The notes beneath the pieces are model-generated. The model ran no database searches, was not told the origin of the DNA, and worked only from the letters and a program-made list of their open reading frames with translations. This document shows, piece after piece, positions 26,192 to 38,027 of a stretch of 64,000 nt of DNA. The DNA is from Acanthacorydalis orientalis (taxonomy: Eukaryota; Arthropoda; Insecta; Megaloptera; Corydalidae). The stretch lies in NCBI GenBank assembly GCA_034766995.1, contig CM068313.1, positions 37,459,996 to 37,523,995 of the forward strand, written 5' to 3'. The position numbers and the translations under genes were made by a program. The stretch's first letter is position 1; each line of letters starts with the position of its first letter.

Positions 26192-26629
26192 TATTTACGG
26201 AATTCAGTAGGGTTAATAAAAATCAAATGTGTTATCTGTGAATTAAGTTACTCTTATTATTAATTATTGTGGCTATTGGAAGTAAATCCATACATGAGTC
26301 GGTTAAAAACGTATATCAAACTGCAGTAACAATGAATTTATTGAAATAAATTAAATAATTATATTTATGGAAATAAAAAAAAAAACAGGTGAACCTATTT
26401 TACAATCTTGTATTCAATTTGTGACAAATATTTGTAATTTATTTATAGGTATTTACCTATTACATTCTATGTAATACATTTTATCATTGTTTTTCTACAC
26501 AAGCCTATGAAGAAACTGATAAATTACTACTACTAACATGTTTTTATTGAAACGTAATACATAAAAAAGTGCTTCGAAAATATGAACACAATCTTTGTTA
26601 GTCGTTTTATTAGTATAGTAGATTAATAT

Positions 26630-26960
26630 GAGGTCGTATATATATTCTGAACGAGCGCAATTGCAAAAACACATTTCCGACTGTCCTGCGAGTGAGAGGT
26701 CGTAAACTCTGGGGTCATTGCCCGATACGATGCGTCTCTTACTCTTCCGAGTTCAATGAACTTTCAGGAGTGTGTTCATGTTGTCTCCGCTTTGTTCTAT
26801 CCCTTTCAATATTGTTCATGAAGAATTACAAAGCTCGTTCTGTACGTGCAGTGCACAGAAATATTAAAAAAAGAATGCTCCTCTGCAGCGTAATAGAAAA
26901 TCTATATGAGGGATCGTTATTATTTACACTGCAGTTACAGAAAAATTGTGTATACGTGGT
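26630..26960 (+). promoter_or_regulatory. GC-richer promoter-like island with TATA-like start
   Basis: A TATATATA stretch at about 26637-26644 precedes a GC-richer segment with several CpGs. A 127-codon frame follows from 26692, but it opens with GTG rather than ATG and shows no domain, so I do not call a protein. The segment may be the promoter and first exon of a noncoding transcript. Confidence 0.28.
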
Positions 26961-27412
26961 ATGCTTTATTTTTAATCAGATAAGTGTACATTTTCGACGC
27001 TATACTAAAACAACATATATGTGTGTTTTTACGTTACTATTTTTAAGCAAAGTAAACTTCTTCTCTTCTATATAAAAAAAATGCGTTCCAAGTTTTAAAT
27101 TCATCAAAACAATTTATCAATCAGATTTAATTAATCGCATAATACGTATAAATTAAAATTTGAAATATTTTTTTCATTTTTAATATTAAATTTTATTTAC
27201 TCGGCAATAATAAAAAAATATCAAAGTAAATTGGAAAAAATACCTGTTTAAATTTACATAAATGACCGGTTTTCTGCATCTGCTTAATTGATGAGTAGGT
27301 CGATTGCATCAAGAAAATATTATATTATTTGTCGTACGATTCAAAAAAAAAAGAAATTTTATTTGTAATTTAATACCTCATAATATTTAATGACTTATGC
27401 CCAATATTATAA

Positions 27413-27414
<2 letters not shown>

Positions 27415-27479
<65 letters not shown>
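27415..27479. repeat. (TA)n microsatellite
   Basis: About 65 bp of perfect TA repeats. Confidence 0.93.
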
Positions 27480-27481
<2 letters not shown>

Positions 27482-27606
27482 AAAATTTAATAAGTATTGT
27501 TTCTATGTTATTTTTATTATTAACGACTTAAATTAATTTTAAGTGAATATTTATTTACTTCAAATTAATATACATTCAATGAATTCTGTTTTTTGTTACT
27601 CTTTCT

Positions 27607-27607
27607 T

Positions 27608-27646
<39 letters not shown>
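27607..27646. repeat. (CT)n-(TA)n compound microsatellite
   Basis: Twenty-four bases of CT repeats run directly into 16 bases of TA repeats. Confidence 0.9.
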
Positions 27647-27961
27647 GCATACATATATTAAATACATACATACACACACGTACTTTTTGGATGTATTTGT
27701 GTAACTTGCAGTCATATTTATATCCCAGTTTCATAAAATGCAATAATTATACTTGGTATAAAATAAATAATTTTATATTTCATATTTACTTTCAGATGTT
27801 CTGGACAGAAGTTTATCAGTTTTAGTCAGTTTAATACTTATATATTTATGGACTAAATCTATGTTACTTAAAATATTTCCTTTGAATTAAAATTTGAGCA
27901 GTGTATCCATTTTATATAAAAATTGTTATTTGTTATATACCACAAAAGTACATACACATAC

Positions 27962-27963
<2 letters not shown>

Positions 27964-28022
<59 letters not shown>
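27964..28022. repeat. (CA)n-(TA)n compound microsatellite
   Basis: CA repeats from about 27964, then TA repeats from 27979. Confidence 0.9.
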
Positions 28023-28026
<4 letters not shown>

Positions 28027-29077
28027 TATAAATATATGACTGATCACAGTTTCTTTAAATAAATATTTTTTTCCACTATGAAAATTAAATAAAAAAAATT
28101 AAACTTGAAATTAGGTAGAATAAAATTAAGCATGAAAAATATTCATGAATTTCACTAAAAAAATTGTAAGGAATTTCAATTTCAGTGAAAAACTTTAATT
28201 AATTGTAAAGTATCGTTAGCAAATTCTTTTTTTAGATTTTAGTCTTAGATCTTAGAGATAGACATTTTAAAGAGTTAAAATGTACTTTACGAGGAAAACA
28301 GTATTATCATTTTGCGTTTTGTTCTTAACTCAAATTAATAGAAAAAAAGGTATAGAGTCAATATTAAAGTTGTTTTCAAATACATAACAACAAAATTTAG
28401 AATAATGAATAAATAAAGAAGAAAAAACACTAATGTATTCTTCTGACATAAAGTAAAAGAAGGCCGACAATGATAAAAAATAATTTATTTAAAATAATGT
28501 AAAATTATGAATGTTTAATCGCTAAAAATTATATAATTAAGTTGTATGGAAATAAGTTCGGCTGCAGTACAAAAAAAAATAGTATGCCACCTTAAATATT
28601 TTGGCTTGTTTTCTATATATTTCTACGTGTTTATAAAAAAAGTATTAAAAAAAATAAATTAAAAAACTAGGCAGATGTAATTATTTTTCTGTATAATTTA
28701 AATTTATATTTCTATGTTCAAAGTTGTGACTTTCTATCCATATATATTTGATAGTAACTTTGTATAATATAAATGTATTGAATATATTTACCTCGATTAT
28801 TACCAATTGTCAAACGGAAAATTGTAACTATCAACTACGAAAAATTGATATGTTTAAGTCATAAAATAATAACGACCGTAAAACTTAATATGCCATAAAT
28901 TATTCTGTTAAAAAGTTTAATAAGCTTTCGTATTTAAATAAGGTACTATCATAGACATTTTCATGAAATATTAACAATTGATGTACAGTTATTATTTTGA
29001 AAATAATTTGCAACCTCCTCAGCAAATAAAACGTCAGATTGTCATTGTATCATCTGATCTTGTTTTTATACTTTTAC

Positions 29078-29080
<3 letters not shown>

Positions 29081-29131
<51 letters not shown>
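29081..29131. repeat. (TA)n microsatellite with (TATG)n edge
   Basis: About 51 bp of TA repeats followed by degenerate TATG/TACA repeats to about 29190. Confidence 0.92.
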
Positions 29132-29139
<8 letters not shown>

Positions 29140-29289
29140 ATGCACGTGTGTATATATGTATGTATGTATGCATTCACATATACACACACATGAAGATACA
29201 CAGAGGGAGAAAGAGAGAACATCAATTATTAATCATTTGTGGAATTAGTATTAAAAGCATGTCTACATAATTTGATGAGGCTATTTAAC

Positions 29290-29660
29290 ATGACAACAGT
29301 TGTGTGCGTCTAATACATATACCACACGAAAGATATTGTTGTCCCCCAACATATCATAACTGCGCACATCATGTCACGAATAACCCGCAATGCAGAGGTT
29401 AAAATGTGACACGACCTACTTTAATCAACAACTATATAGTAAATATTCTATGGAAACCTCTACCTCTTCGGCGGTCCGTTCGCGAATAGTGGACCAAAGA
29501 GCGTTGACACTCCACTGTTCCCGGTGAGTCATTTACCTCCGCGAAGGTTTGGACTGACTCCCGCGGACGCTGACTCACGGCGTCAATGTCCTTCGAATTG
29601 TCTGGCACCACACCCGCACCAGTGACGCCATAGCGGAACGTATATATGCAAGTTAGGTTT
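29290..29660. promoter_or_regulatory. GC island with three AP-1/CNC-like sites
   Basis: This is among the strongest GC rises in the desert, rich in CpG. It contains TGAGTCA at 29525-29531, TGACTCC at 29555-29561 and TGACTCA at 29571-29577, three AP-1/CNC-Maf-type cores within about 53 bp and close to helical spacing. No open frame or splice-supported exon was recognised. An enhancer or promoter of an unannotated transcript is inferred. Confidence 0.35.
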
Positions 29661-29809
29661 TGTTTATTTATTCGTTTTTCTTAAACAAATGTTATTTATA
29701 TTCTCGCGTTATATCATTATCTTAACGGCTATATATATATATATATATATGATTGTTAATCAAATATTTATATACGATTGTTTTCTAAAAAAAGGTGTTG
29801 TTGCTGAAG

Positions 29810-29910
29810 AGCGATAACAGGAGAATGATATTCGTAACTTGTGACGTTATGTTGATTTGGAAAATTGCTTGCGTCAGCATCCGATCTGACGTGCCAGAAT
29901 ATAAGAACTA
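29810..29910. promoter_or_regulatory. bZIP-type motif group beside the GC island
   Basis: Within about 60 bp there are TGACGTTA (a CRE half-site variant), TTGCGTCAGCA (a CNC/Maf-type core) and CTGACGTG. Together with the island at 29290-29660 this suggests one regulatory region broken by a short (TA)n at 29731-29750. Confidence 0.25.
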
Positions 29911-31152
29911 ATACTGTTGAAAAGCAGTGTTTCTACGAACTCTTATACAAATTATATTGATCTATTAAAAATGAAATGATGTATAGAAAAAACTGTTCAG
30001 TGTTTAGTCATCGTATTCAAGTAAAACATTAATGCTCCATTTAAATTAACTTAAAAAAGAATATCAATGAATCGGTTCGAATTTTAAGAGATTTTTTATT
30101 AAAATGCATGTAAAAAAATTATAAAAAGGTGTGAAATTGAAAAGAAAAACAAGTAAATAAAGCAAAATATACTTTTTATAAAATTGATTATGAAGAATCG
30201 AAAACCTTTACAGATCATGGAATTATTTTTTTATATATAATTCGTTTGATATATATTAAAAATAAAACATATTTTAATTACTTTAGAAGTCGAGTTTAAC
30301 TATCTGTACATCGAATTCAATTCATTGTGTTATTTTAGTGTTAAATACACTCATTTTTATATATGGACGTTCTTTACTTTATTTTTATTAGAAACTGATA
30401 TTATTCTAATTCTTCTGTCCAAAATATCTCATAAGTAGACTATTACGTTAGTAAGAGGAAACAGGCGTGTTTAGATACATTTTAGAGTATTGTACAACTA
30501 TCACAATTTTGTTTATTTCCGACTGCTTGGAGGTGTTCTTTTAATTAAAGATAAAAAAAAATTCTCACTAAATATTTTAGTACTGATATGAAGATGAGTT
30601 TTCAATACGCTAATTTATATTAAATGATCTATAATTTCATTGATGGTATGAATATACCTTACGCACCGACTTTCATACGCACCAGTACTCTTACTAAACC
30701 ACCATCATATTTTGAAAGTTCTTTTATTTCTTGGAAATAATTTTGTATTCTCCTCTTTGCCATATATAGATATTATATTCAAATCAAAATAATTAAATTT
30801 GGTCTTTTCGTCGAAGATTACCTTTTCCATAACTATTACTATTCTTGTTGATGCCTCTTGGCAATGTTTGGACTTGTTGTTTTATATTTTTACATTGATA
30901 AAGAATTTTCTTTGTCACTCATCCATGTTTGTTAAGCATCTGGTGGATATTGTAGACAAAATAAGAATTAAGTTTTGTACTAAATCTAAAAATTCTTAAA
31001 AACTCAGTCTAAATTTTTTTAATGTTTTTTTTTTACAAAAAAAACGAAGCACCTCTCAACTTCATAATTAACCGTAAACAACTTGGTCTTTACTTGTTTT
31101 CAATAAATTCGAGTTCACTAAATCATTTGTAGAATATTGTTTTTTTTATATA

Positions 31153-31356
31153 GACGATTCAATTTAGGCTTCCACATGAAAGCATTAAAAGGGGGCGCAG
31201 GGGTTAAGAAAAGTCATGTTATTGTTTATTCAGTATTTCAGTTCAATTTAATACTAAAATACAATTGAACTAAAATACTAAATGGATGATAACATGTTTT
31301 TTTTAATTTTTACGTTTTTTTAATACTTTCACGTGGAAGCCTAAGTTGAATCAACC
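31153..31356. mobile_element. Mariner-type MITE with long inverted repeats, TA target sites
   Basis: The left end reads GATTCAATTTAGGCTTCCAC at 31157-31176, continuing ATGAAAGCATTAAA. The right end, reverse-complemented, reads GATTCAACTTAGGCTTCCAC then GTGAAAGTATTAAA: about 34 bp with three mismatches. TA flanks both sides (31151-31152 and 31357-31358). The interior is a second inverted repeat: CATGTTATTGTTTATTCAGT and AGTTCAAT against ATTGAACT and a matching right arm to about 31296, so most of the 204 bp can fold into one hairpin. No coding capacity. The terminal sequence matches the TIR at 41213-41247 beside a Tc1/mariner transposase relic, so both probably belong to one family. Confidence 0.85.
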
Positions 31357-31669
31357 TATCTATTGTACAATATTTATTAACGAACTCTTCTCTTTTTTTA
31401 AGGTTAATAGAATTTTTTCATTCACAATCATTTTCATTCCATGGAACATGCCGTGATATTTTATTAAAAATAATTTAAATTATTAATATATTTTTTTGAT
31501 TTAATGATAAATATAGAATACTTCCTATTTTCTACGCTTCTAATAGTTAGATCATTGAAACTGACTGAATACTTTTGTGCATAAGTTTGTATCAGAATTA
31601 GTTTTCACTATATTAGAATTTAGTGAAAATAAAAATTGGTTTATATTTGATGCTCTTATTATTAATATA

Positions 31670-31673
<4 letters not shown>

Positions 31674-31721
<48 letters not shown>
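31674..31721. repeat. (TA)n microsatellite
   Basis: About 48 bp of TA repeats ending 20 bp left of the hAT-type MITE. Confidence 0.9.
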
Positions 31722-31724
<3 letters not shown>

Positions 31725-31740
31725 TTAAGTGTAAGAAAGC

Positions 31741-31902
31741 CAGTGGTTCGTTATAGTTTCATGTGACCCAGGCAAATTTGAATTAGGGGTCCCATGTACA
31801 GGGTTGTACTACAGTAATGAGTTTATAAAAGATCAGTTTGGGGTCCCCTGTTGGTAGGACCCCAAGCAATTGCCTTTTTCCCCATAGGATAACGCACCAC
31901 TA
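31741..31902. mobile_element. hAT-like MITE
   Basis: The left end starts CAGTGGTTCGTTAT. The right end, reverse-complemented, starts TAGTGGTGCGTTAT. The CAGTGG(N)CGTTA form is common for hAT-type terminal repeats. Flanking 8-mers AAGAAAGC (31733-31740) and GAGAAACC (31903-31910) match at 6 of 8 positions, fitting a decayed 8-bp hAT target duplication. Internally GGGGTCCC and its complement GGACCCC occur as subterminal blocks, as do GGCAA and TTGCC. It is 162 bp with no coding sequence. Confidence 0.6.
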
Positions 31903-32809
31903 GAGAAACCAATGGTTCACGAGATATAGATGATTTTATCGAAAAATATGACATACCAGAATATGTTTTATACTTACTGTGTAAAATATTGTCAGGTATA
32001 AGAGATAGATGAGCGTAAAAGAATTAAATTGAAACGATGTCTAAATAACTGAAATTCTATTGACAGATATAATTATAAATTTACGTGTATAATAAAAACA
32101 CCCAAAATTGATAGAAATACTTAGTTGTGTAGCACTTATTTCAAAGATATGTTTCTTAATCATTATATATATATATATATATATATATAAATTAAAAATA
32201 TTTTCAATGTAAGCAATATTTACTTAATTTATTATATACTTACAAACATATCATATTACAATTATAAGTTAAATTCAAACATGACCATCAAATAACATCC
32301 AAGTCACGCTGATACCATTAAGTATAAAGTCACATTGGTGTTAAAAAAACATTGTTAATGTGACCGCAAAGACTTCACTTGAATGTCAGTTGTGTTCATA
32401 TCGCTTACACGTACTTTTTTATAGATAAAAACATTGAAAAAATCATCTGTGTTCAAATACTGAAAACGTGGGAGATCTATAACTTTATACCAACGCGGCG
32501 GCTAAAAATGATATACGGGCTTTGTGTACTTAAATATATATTTGTTTAAGAGATATATGGATCACTGTCTTAGCATAATCACTTTATGTATAAGTTATTG
32601 AAATACCACATAGTTCTATATTAAACTGGGATAAATGTATGTTGAAGATTTCTTGTTAAATCAGTATATTAAAACGCGATGTTACTAATCAAATAAATTT
32701 CCACTGGAACATTTTAATTATAATGCTGTAATTAGAGATGTAACTGCTGATTAAATTACCTAATAGAATTAGAAGAAAATTACATAACGACAAAATTGTA
32801 AGGAATTAA

Positions 32810-32812
<3 letters not shown>

Positions 32813-32862
<50 letters not shown>
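32813..32862. repeat. (TA)n microsatellite
   Basis: About 50 bp of TA repeats. A shorter tract lies at 32164-32189. Confidence 0.92.
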
Positions 32863-32864
<2 letters not shown>

Positions 32865-33224
32865 GTATGCTAAAATGTTAACGTTTTTCATATAGTTATA
32901 ATTTGACAATTCTTCGGTTTAGGAAAGTCCGCTGTTATTTCGATTCTTATGCATATATTTCCTTATTTTCCGATAATATCACTCATTTATCACTGGTATG
33001 TGCACAAGCATAGAGACTAAATGTCTATGAATAATATTGTTTGATGAGACTTGTACGTGTGTTGATTATTTAAATAAATTTGAAAAATATCTATTTGAAA
33101 AATGAAATTATTATGAGTTGTTAATTATATTTTGGATAAATAATTTGTACCAATTCAAGAATTTTAATAAATATACATGAAAAACAGCATTTAAATGTAG
33201 AGCAGAACATGTGCGCATAGTGTG

Positions 33225-33228
<4 letters not shown>

Positions 33229-33258
<30 letters not shown>
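33229..33258. repeat. (TA)n microsatellite
   Basis: About 30 bp of TA repeats followed by TGTGTGTGGGTGTG. Confidence 0.85.
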
Positions 33259-33261
<3 letters not shown>

Positions 33262-33445
33262 TATGTGTGTGGGTGTGTAAAATCGTAGTTGAATTAGTGA
33301 TAAGCACGTTGATTTCCTGTTCGATGTGTTTGCACTTATTTTTTTTTTAGTATAGAGAATTAAAAATATCTTTTAGATAAATAAGAACACTTAATGTATG
33401 CATGCTGTTGTTTTTATCAAGAAACTATTTTTTTCAAGCATTATA

Positions 33446-33448
<3 letters not shown>

Positions 33449-33493
<45 letters not shown>
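33449..33493. repeat. (TA)n microsatellite
   Basis: About 45 bp of TA repeats. Confidence 0.9.
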
Positions 33494-33497
<4 letters not shown>

Positions 33498-33970
33498 GTA
33501 TGCATACACTTGTGTGTATGTAACATGTATATAAGCTGCGATTAAATGTTTATAAAAGTATTGTTTTTAATAATTTTTAAATTGGAAAATACTTTAAAAT
33601 AATACAAATGAAAATCGATAAGATAATATGAAATTGTATAATTCTGCGAATTGAAATTAAAATATAATCATCAATTCTATTTAAAGAGTATCGTAACGTA
33701 AACACTTTTATTTAGTCTGCTTTCGTATATAATATTTTTGCAAATTTCTTAACTTATGCAATGAATAAATAGATTCGTCACAAAAACATATTATCATACA
33801 TGTATAGTGATATATCTTACTGATATACAATTTTACAAATATTAAATATCTGATGATTTTCTAAATGTTTCCTTGTAGTTCGCGTTAGAAATTATTTTAA
33901 TGCTTTAGCGTTTTATTGCTAGGAGTTTGAATCTGACTGTCCAACATATTTTCGTGTTTACCTGTATTTT

Positions 33971-34016
33971 ATATATGTATATATATATATATTTATATAT
34001 ATACATATATATATAC

Positions 34017-34076
<60 letters not shown>
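33971..34076. repeat. Interrupted (TA)n microsatellite
   Basis: About 105 bp of TA repeats broken by TTTA and by TACATA steps at about 12-14 bp spacing (near 34004, 34016 and 34028). Confidence 0.92.
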
Positions 34077-34078
<2 letters not shown>

Positions 34079-34815
34079 GTACGTTCATATGTTTGCATGT
34101 AAATTCCTTCGATATTACTTAACAATTGAAAATATTCATGTTTCATGTTTTTAGGTTTTGTTTGAACAATATACTCGATGCAAAATAAATTTGAAATAGC
34201 ATATCTTTCAGTTATTATTAATTTAATACATCAGAGATCGTGTGAGACGAAAAATGACCCTACTGATTTATTAAATTGTGTTGTTTTGAACACCTATGAC
34301 TCTCTGTAAGTTTATTCTTCTAAAATATGTTTTTTATTTTATTCAAAAATAATTGTTGATGATAAAAAAAATTAGACTTTACAAGTGTATTACTTTAGAG
34401 TGAGCCTTGCCCTACGTGGTCACTTATGAACGTGCATTTTGACTTTTTCAAAGTATATATTTCGCAACTTTGATTCGTTACTAATGTTTGAAATTACAAA
34501 AATTACATATAAGTACATCTAATAAAATTCCTCATATTGTAAAAATACATTTATTATTATGTATCCTGTTTTCCTCGAAATCAATGCATTCTAAATTATC
34601 GCACTTTCATAGATTTCCATTTTACTATTCACTACACGCTCTCATAAACCGTCAACAATGAATGGAAAAGTATAGTAACATTCGAGTGATTCAAATTTAC
34701 AATTTATTTTATTGTTTAAGTTACACTTGAAACACGTTTTATTATATTATATACCCAAGTGTTGAGATGAAATATAAAACGGATATTTTTATATACAATC
34801 AAGAAAATGGGAAAC

Positions 34816-35039
34816 TTAAAAATCCGTGAGAATGTAGAATACTTCTTCAATGATGTCAATATCATCTCCGTCATAGTATCTTCTACAAACAGTAATAAGT
34901 AGAGGTGGATGGAGCACAGAATCATGTTAAATGGTACTGAATGGCCTTTTTGTAATTTTTTGAATTGGATACACAATGTAAAGAGCTTTAGTTGGCTTGT
35001 TGTTGGAGGGTTCAGATTCTTTATGGCCATCAACACTCA
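34816..35039 (-). pseudogene. Possible decayed coding exon
   Basis: Following an acceptor-like sequence (ATTTAG at 35040-35045), a minus-strand frame runs from about 35039 to a TAA at 34816-34818 with one internal TAA at 34927-34929. The peptide has protein-like composition unlike the surrounding filler (EPSNNKPTKALYIVYPIQK before the stop, YYDGDDIDIIEEVFYILTDF near the end). I do not recognise a family. It could be an exon relic of a lost gene or a chance frame; a different frame over the same bases is also open. Confidence 0.25.
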
Positions 35040-36168
35040 CTAAATGTTTTGTATTTGTTTTAAGTCCTTTTGTTCATACCTTTCATTTTTATTTTATATT
35101 CGTGGCATTAAACATCACATGACTGCGGGGGATGGAGGAGATTATAGGTCCCACGCAACTATGTAAAACTTTTCACGTAACTAATCCTATATTAACAAGG
35201 AGTTTAATGTTATTTATACAGAACATTTTTCTAAAATAATATATGTTTAAAAAGGTTACTCATATTTAATTTTTAGTACGCTGATTCGAAAATTATTATT
35301 TTAATATATAGATTATCGTTCAATTTATTTGAAAACATGTGAGAAAAATAATTTCAGACGAGTTATAAAACTCTAAAGTTAATAACTTTTAACTGTAATA
35401 ACTTTTTTTAAGAAAATTTGAGAAAATTTAATAAATATAACACGTATTCAAATGAACAACGATTTTTAAAAAAATAAACATGAAATATTCCAAAACAGTT
35501 ATACATTTTTTAGGAAAAATCTGATATAAAAAAAAAGAAAAATTATGTCTAATCACTGTTAAAATTACGATATATAATTAAGCTCCGCGGAAAAATGTCA
35601 GTTGCATTCTGTAATAACATGAATCATGAAAATGACTGTGTATATGTTAGGTGCACTTTTGTCAAAAAATAAACATATAAGTACCGAATAAAAAATCTAC
35701 ATAGTAGAGTATTACAAACCATGCGTGCACACCATGTATATCAATTTTTCAAGTATTGTATGACGATGACGTAATTGTATACATACCACAGAGGTAGGCA
35801 CGCATATGATAGTCGTTATCAGCAGTCAACAGTAGAGGCGCTTCTATGGTTATTGGCCCAATTTATACGACCAGGGTCATAAAACGGTCATGGGCAAACT
35901 ATATGAGAGAGAACACCAGTTGCAAACATAGTACAGATATATGTTTTATTCTTCTGAACATTCAAGTACTATTGTTAAATTACTAATAGCCGTGTTTAAC
36001 CTTCACTCTCATTAAATATTAATCGATGACATATTTTTCTTATGGGACCTTATTTCAAAATATGATTCATTTGGCGTATTCTTAAAAAAAACAGTGTTGC
36101 GACATAACAATACGATGCAACAGTTGGTCAAACTGTTTTTATACGCATCTTATTTAGTAGAAAAACGT

Positions 36169-36175
<7 letters not shown>

Positions 36176-36218
<43 letters not shown>
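36176..36218. repeat. (TA)n microsatellite
   Basis: About 43 bp of TA repeats. Confidence 0.9.
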
Positions 36219-36223
<5 letters not shown>

Positions 36224-37794
36224 TATTTTTAAAATGTCTAATTCGTTTTACTTAATTACATCTTCTATTTCTGCATCTAGTCAATTATAAAATTATTTTT
36301 TAGACCAGCTTTGTTGTGAATTAAACATAATGTTTAATACGTTTTAAAACTTAAGATTGTTATTTTATAATGAAAGGATTTTTACACGAATATTTTGCCT
36401 ATCCGCGCATCTAGCATATAAATTCATACGTCATAAAAAATAAAATACTTTTAGTTTCATATGAAAATTTTGTATTTTACTTATACAATTATCATTTACT
36501 TGGAGGGAAGGTGGTCAATTAATAGTTTTAGGACAATTAAAGTCACCGCACGCTTCAAAAAGTTGGGAATCGCTGTATTAGACTATTTTCTTAAATTTGA
36601 TCCTAATTCAAAGAGTTCTTGTATTTTAAACACGTGTACAAAAGAGAAGAGAAAAAAGCTCGTATAAATAAATTAGTGATATGAAACAACATTAAATATA
36701 ACAACAGTGGCAAATTATATTTTTTTATAATTTGTTACTTAGATATTAATCGACTTCTTAATTTATTATCTGGGATTCAGTGATAATCAATGATAAACAA
36801 AAAATTATATAATATATTAAAAATATAGAGACGGGCATTTCTATATGTAATTTATAGAAATCTTCGAATCTTAGATTTAGAATAATAAAATTTAAACAAA
36901 TTATATTTTTTTAATCATGTAAGTACACAGACAAATATTTTGAATTGAAATATATCTGTCGTGTTATATTACGTGTACCACTGGACTATTAATGTTTTGA
37001 TAATGAAAAACGATATAAATGAACTAATGAAAAATGATTTAGTATTTCAAAATATTATTCAAGTAATTGAAAATGACAAACTGTACACTGTATACAGTTT
37101 GTTATAGTAAAAGAGTATTTTATGATAAGAAATAAGTTTTACATTTTTTTATAACATAAAACAATATGTGAACATATAATTACATGTAAATTGATGTTTG
37201 ACATTATTAAAAACATAATAATATTGATATAAGTTTATTTACAAAGTATTTTAGTAGAACGTTTTATACCGATGATTTTATCTGAACGACTGAAAAACTA
37301 CAGGTTTATTGCTGTTATTTGTATGTAAATGTATTGAAAATCACAGATGCTACTGAATCGCTTCGATAAAATAACAAGCTTCAGGTTAGTCAAGTACAAA
37401 ATGTACTACCAGAAATAGTTTGAAAATTTATATACAATAATATTGGGTTATTTTATTTGATTTCTTGATACATGCACTTCCCAAAGTTTTTTATATTGAA
37501 ATTATTGTAACTTTTATAGATAAATAGGTTACATTTAGTGAATTTCTCTCTCTCTTTCTATATATATGTATATATATATATACATACATACATATATATT
37601 TTATTCATTTAATTACAAAATAAATAAATGTTTAACGTTTAGGTTCATTATTTACTTAATTTTGGTACCATACAGTGAGTATACAAAAATAAGTATTTAT
37701 ATACGACACGTCTGTAAAGTCAAATAAGGTTCGTTTGGTTATAAATTCTAAAAACATATTTCTTTATTGTCACAAATTTACATATATACTTTAA

Positions 37795-38027
37795 CCCTTT
37801 GCGGTCCACTGTCCAGACATCCTCGACATCGCGTTTCGATTGAACAGGTCCACTGCCCAGTCCCTCTGGACAGATTTCATTGCCGTACTGAAGATAAATC
37901 ATTTTAAGGATAGCAATGAAATACATACTCTAATCAACAAATACAGCATTGTCCAGAGGGACTGGACAGTGAACTTGTTCAATCGAAATGCGATGTCGAG
38001 AACTTCTGGACAGTGGATCGCAAAGGG
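37795..38027. mobile_element. TTAA-flanked foldback MITE, piggyBac-like
   Basis: A TTAA (37791-37794 and 38028-38031) flanks a 233-bp near-palindrome. The left arm starts CCCTTTGCGGTCCACTGTCC; the right arm, reverse-complemented, starts CCCTTTGCGATCCACTGTCC. The arms match with few differences for about 80 bp each, through blocks such as TTTCGATTGAACA and CCAGTCCCTCTGGACA. Pairing resumes inward (ATTTCATTGC at 37874-37883 with GCAATGAAAT at 37913-37922). TTAA target sites and CCC ends are hallmarks of piggyBac-type elements. The two short open frames here are by-products of the palindrome. Confidence 0.88.

Larger units (their letters stand above)
20765..26630. other. Gene-free AT-rich stretch
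   Basis: No gene, RNA gene or recognisable transposon was seen. Open frames here are short, Lys/Ile/Phe-rich and lack motifs. Confidence 0.5.
28023..31150. other. Gene-free stretch around the AP-1 island
   Basis: Apart from the regulatory-looking segments at 29.3-29.9 kb and the TA arrays, this is ordinary AT-rich DNA. The frame at 30799-30999 has no recognised motif. Confidence 0.5.
31911..37790. other. Gene-free AT-rich stretch between MITEs
   Basis: No intact gene was seen. It contains TA arrays (also 37559-37599), the possible exon relic at 34.8-35.0 kb and a short palindrome at 37077-37103. Frames such as 36461-36667 show no motifs. Confidence 0.5.

Noticed and set aside
26692..27075. 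127-codon plus-strand open frame
   Set aside because: It begins with GTG, not ATG, has no recognisable domain, and the second half drifts into AT-rich composition.
37077..37103. Small palindrome ACAAACTGTA ... TACAGTTTGT
   Set aside because: Ten-bp arms with a short loop are expected by chance in DNA of this composition over 64 kb; not reported as a feature.
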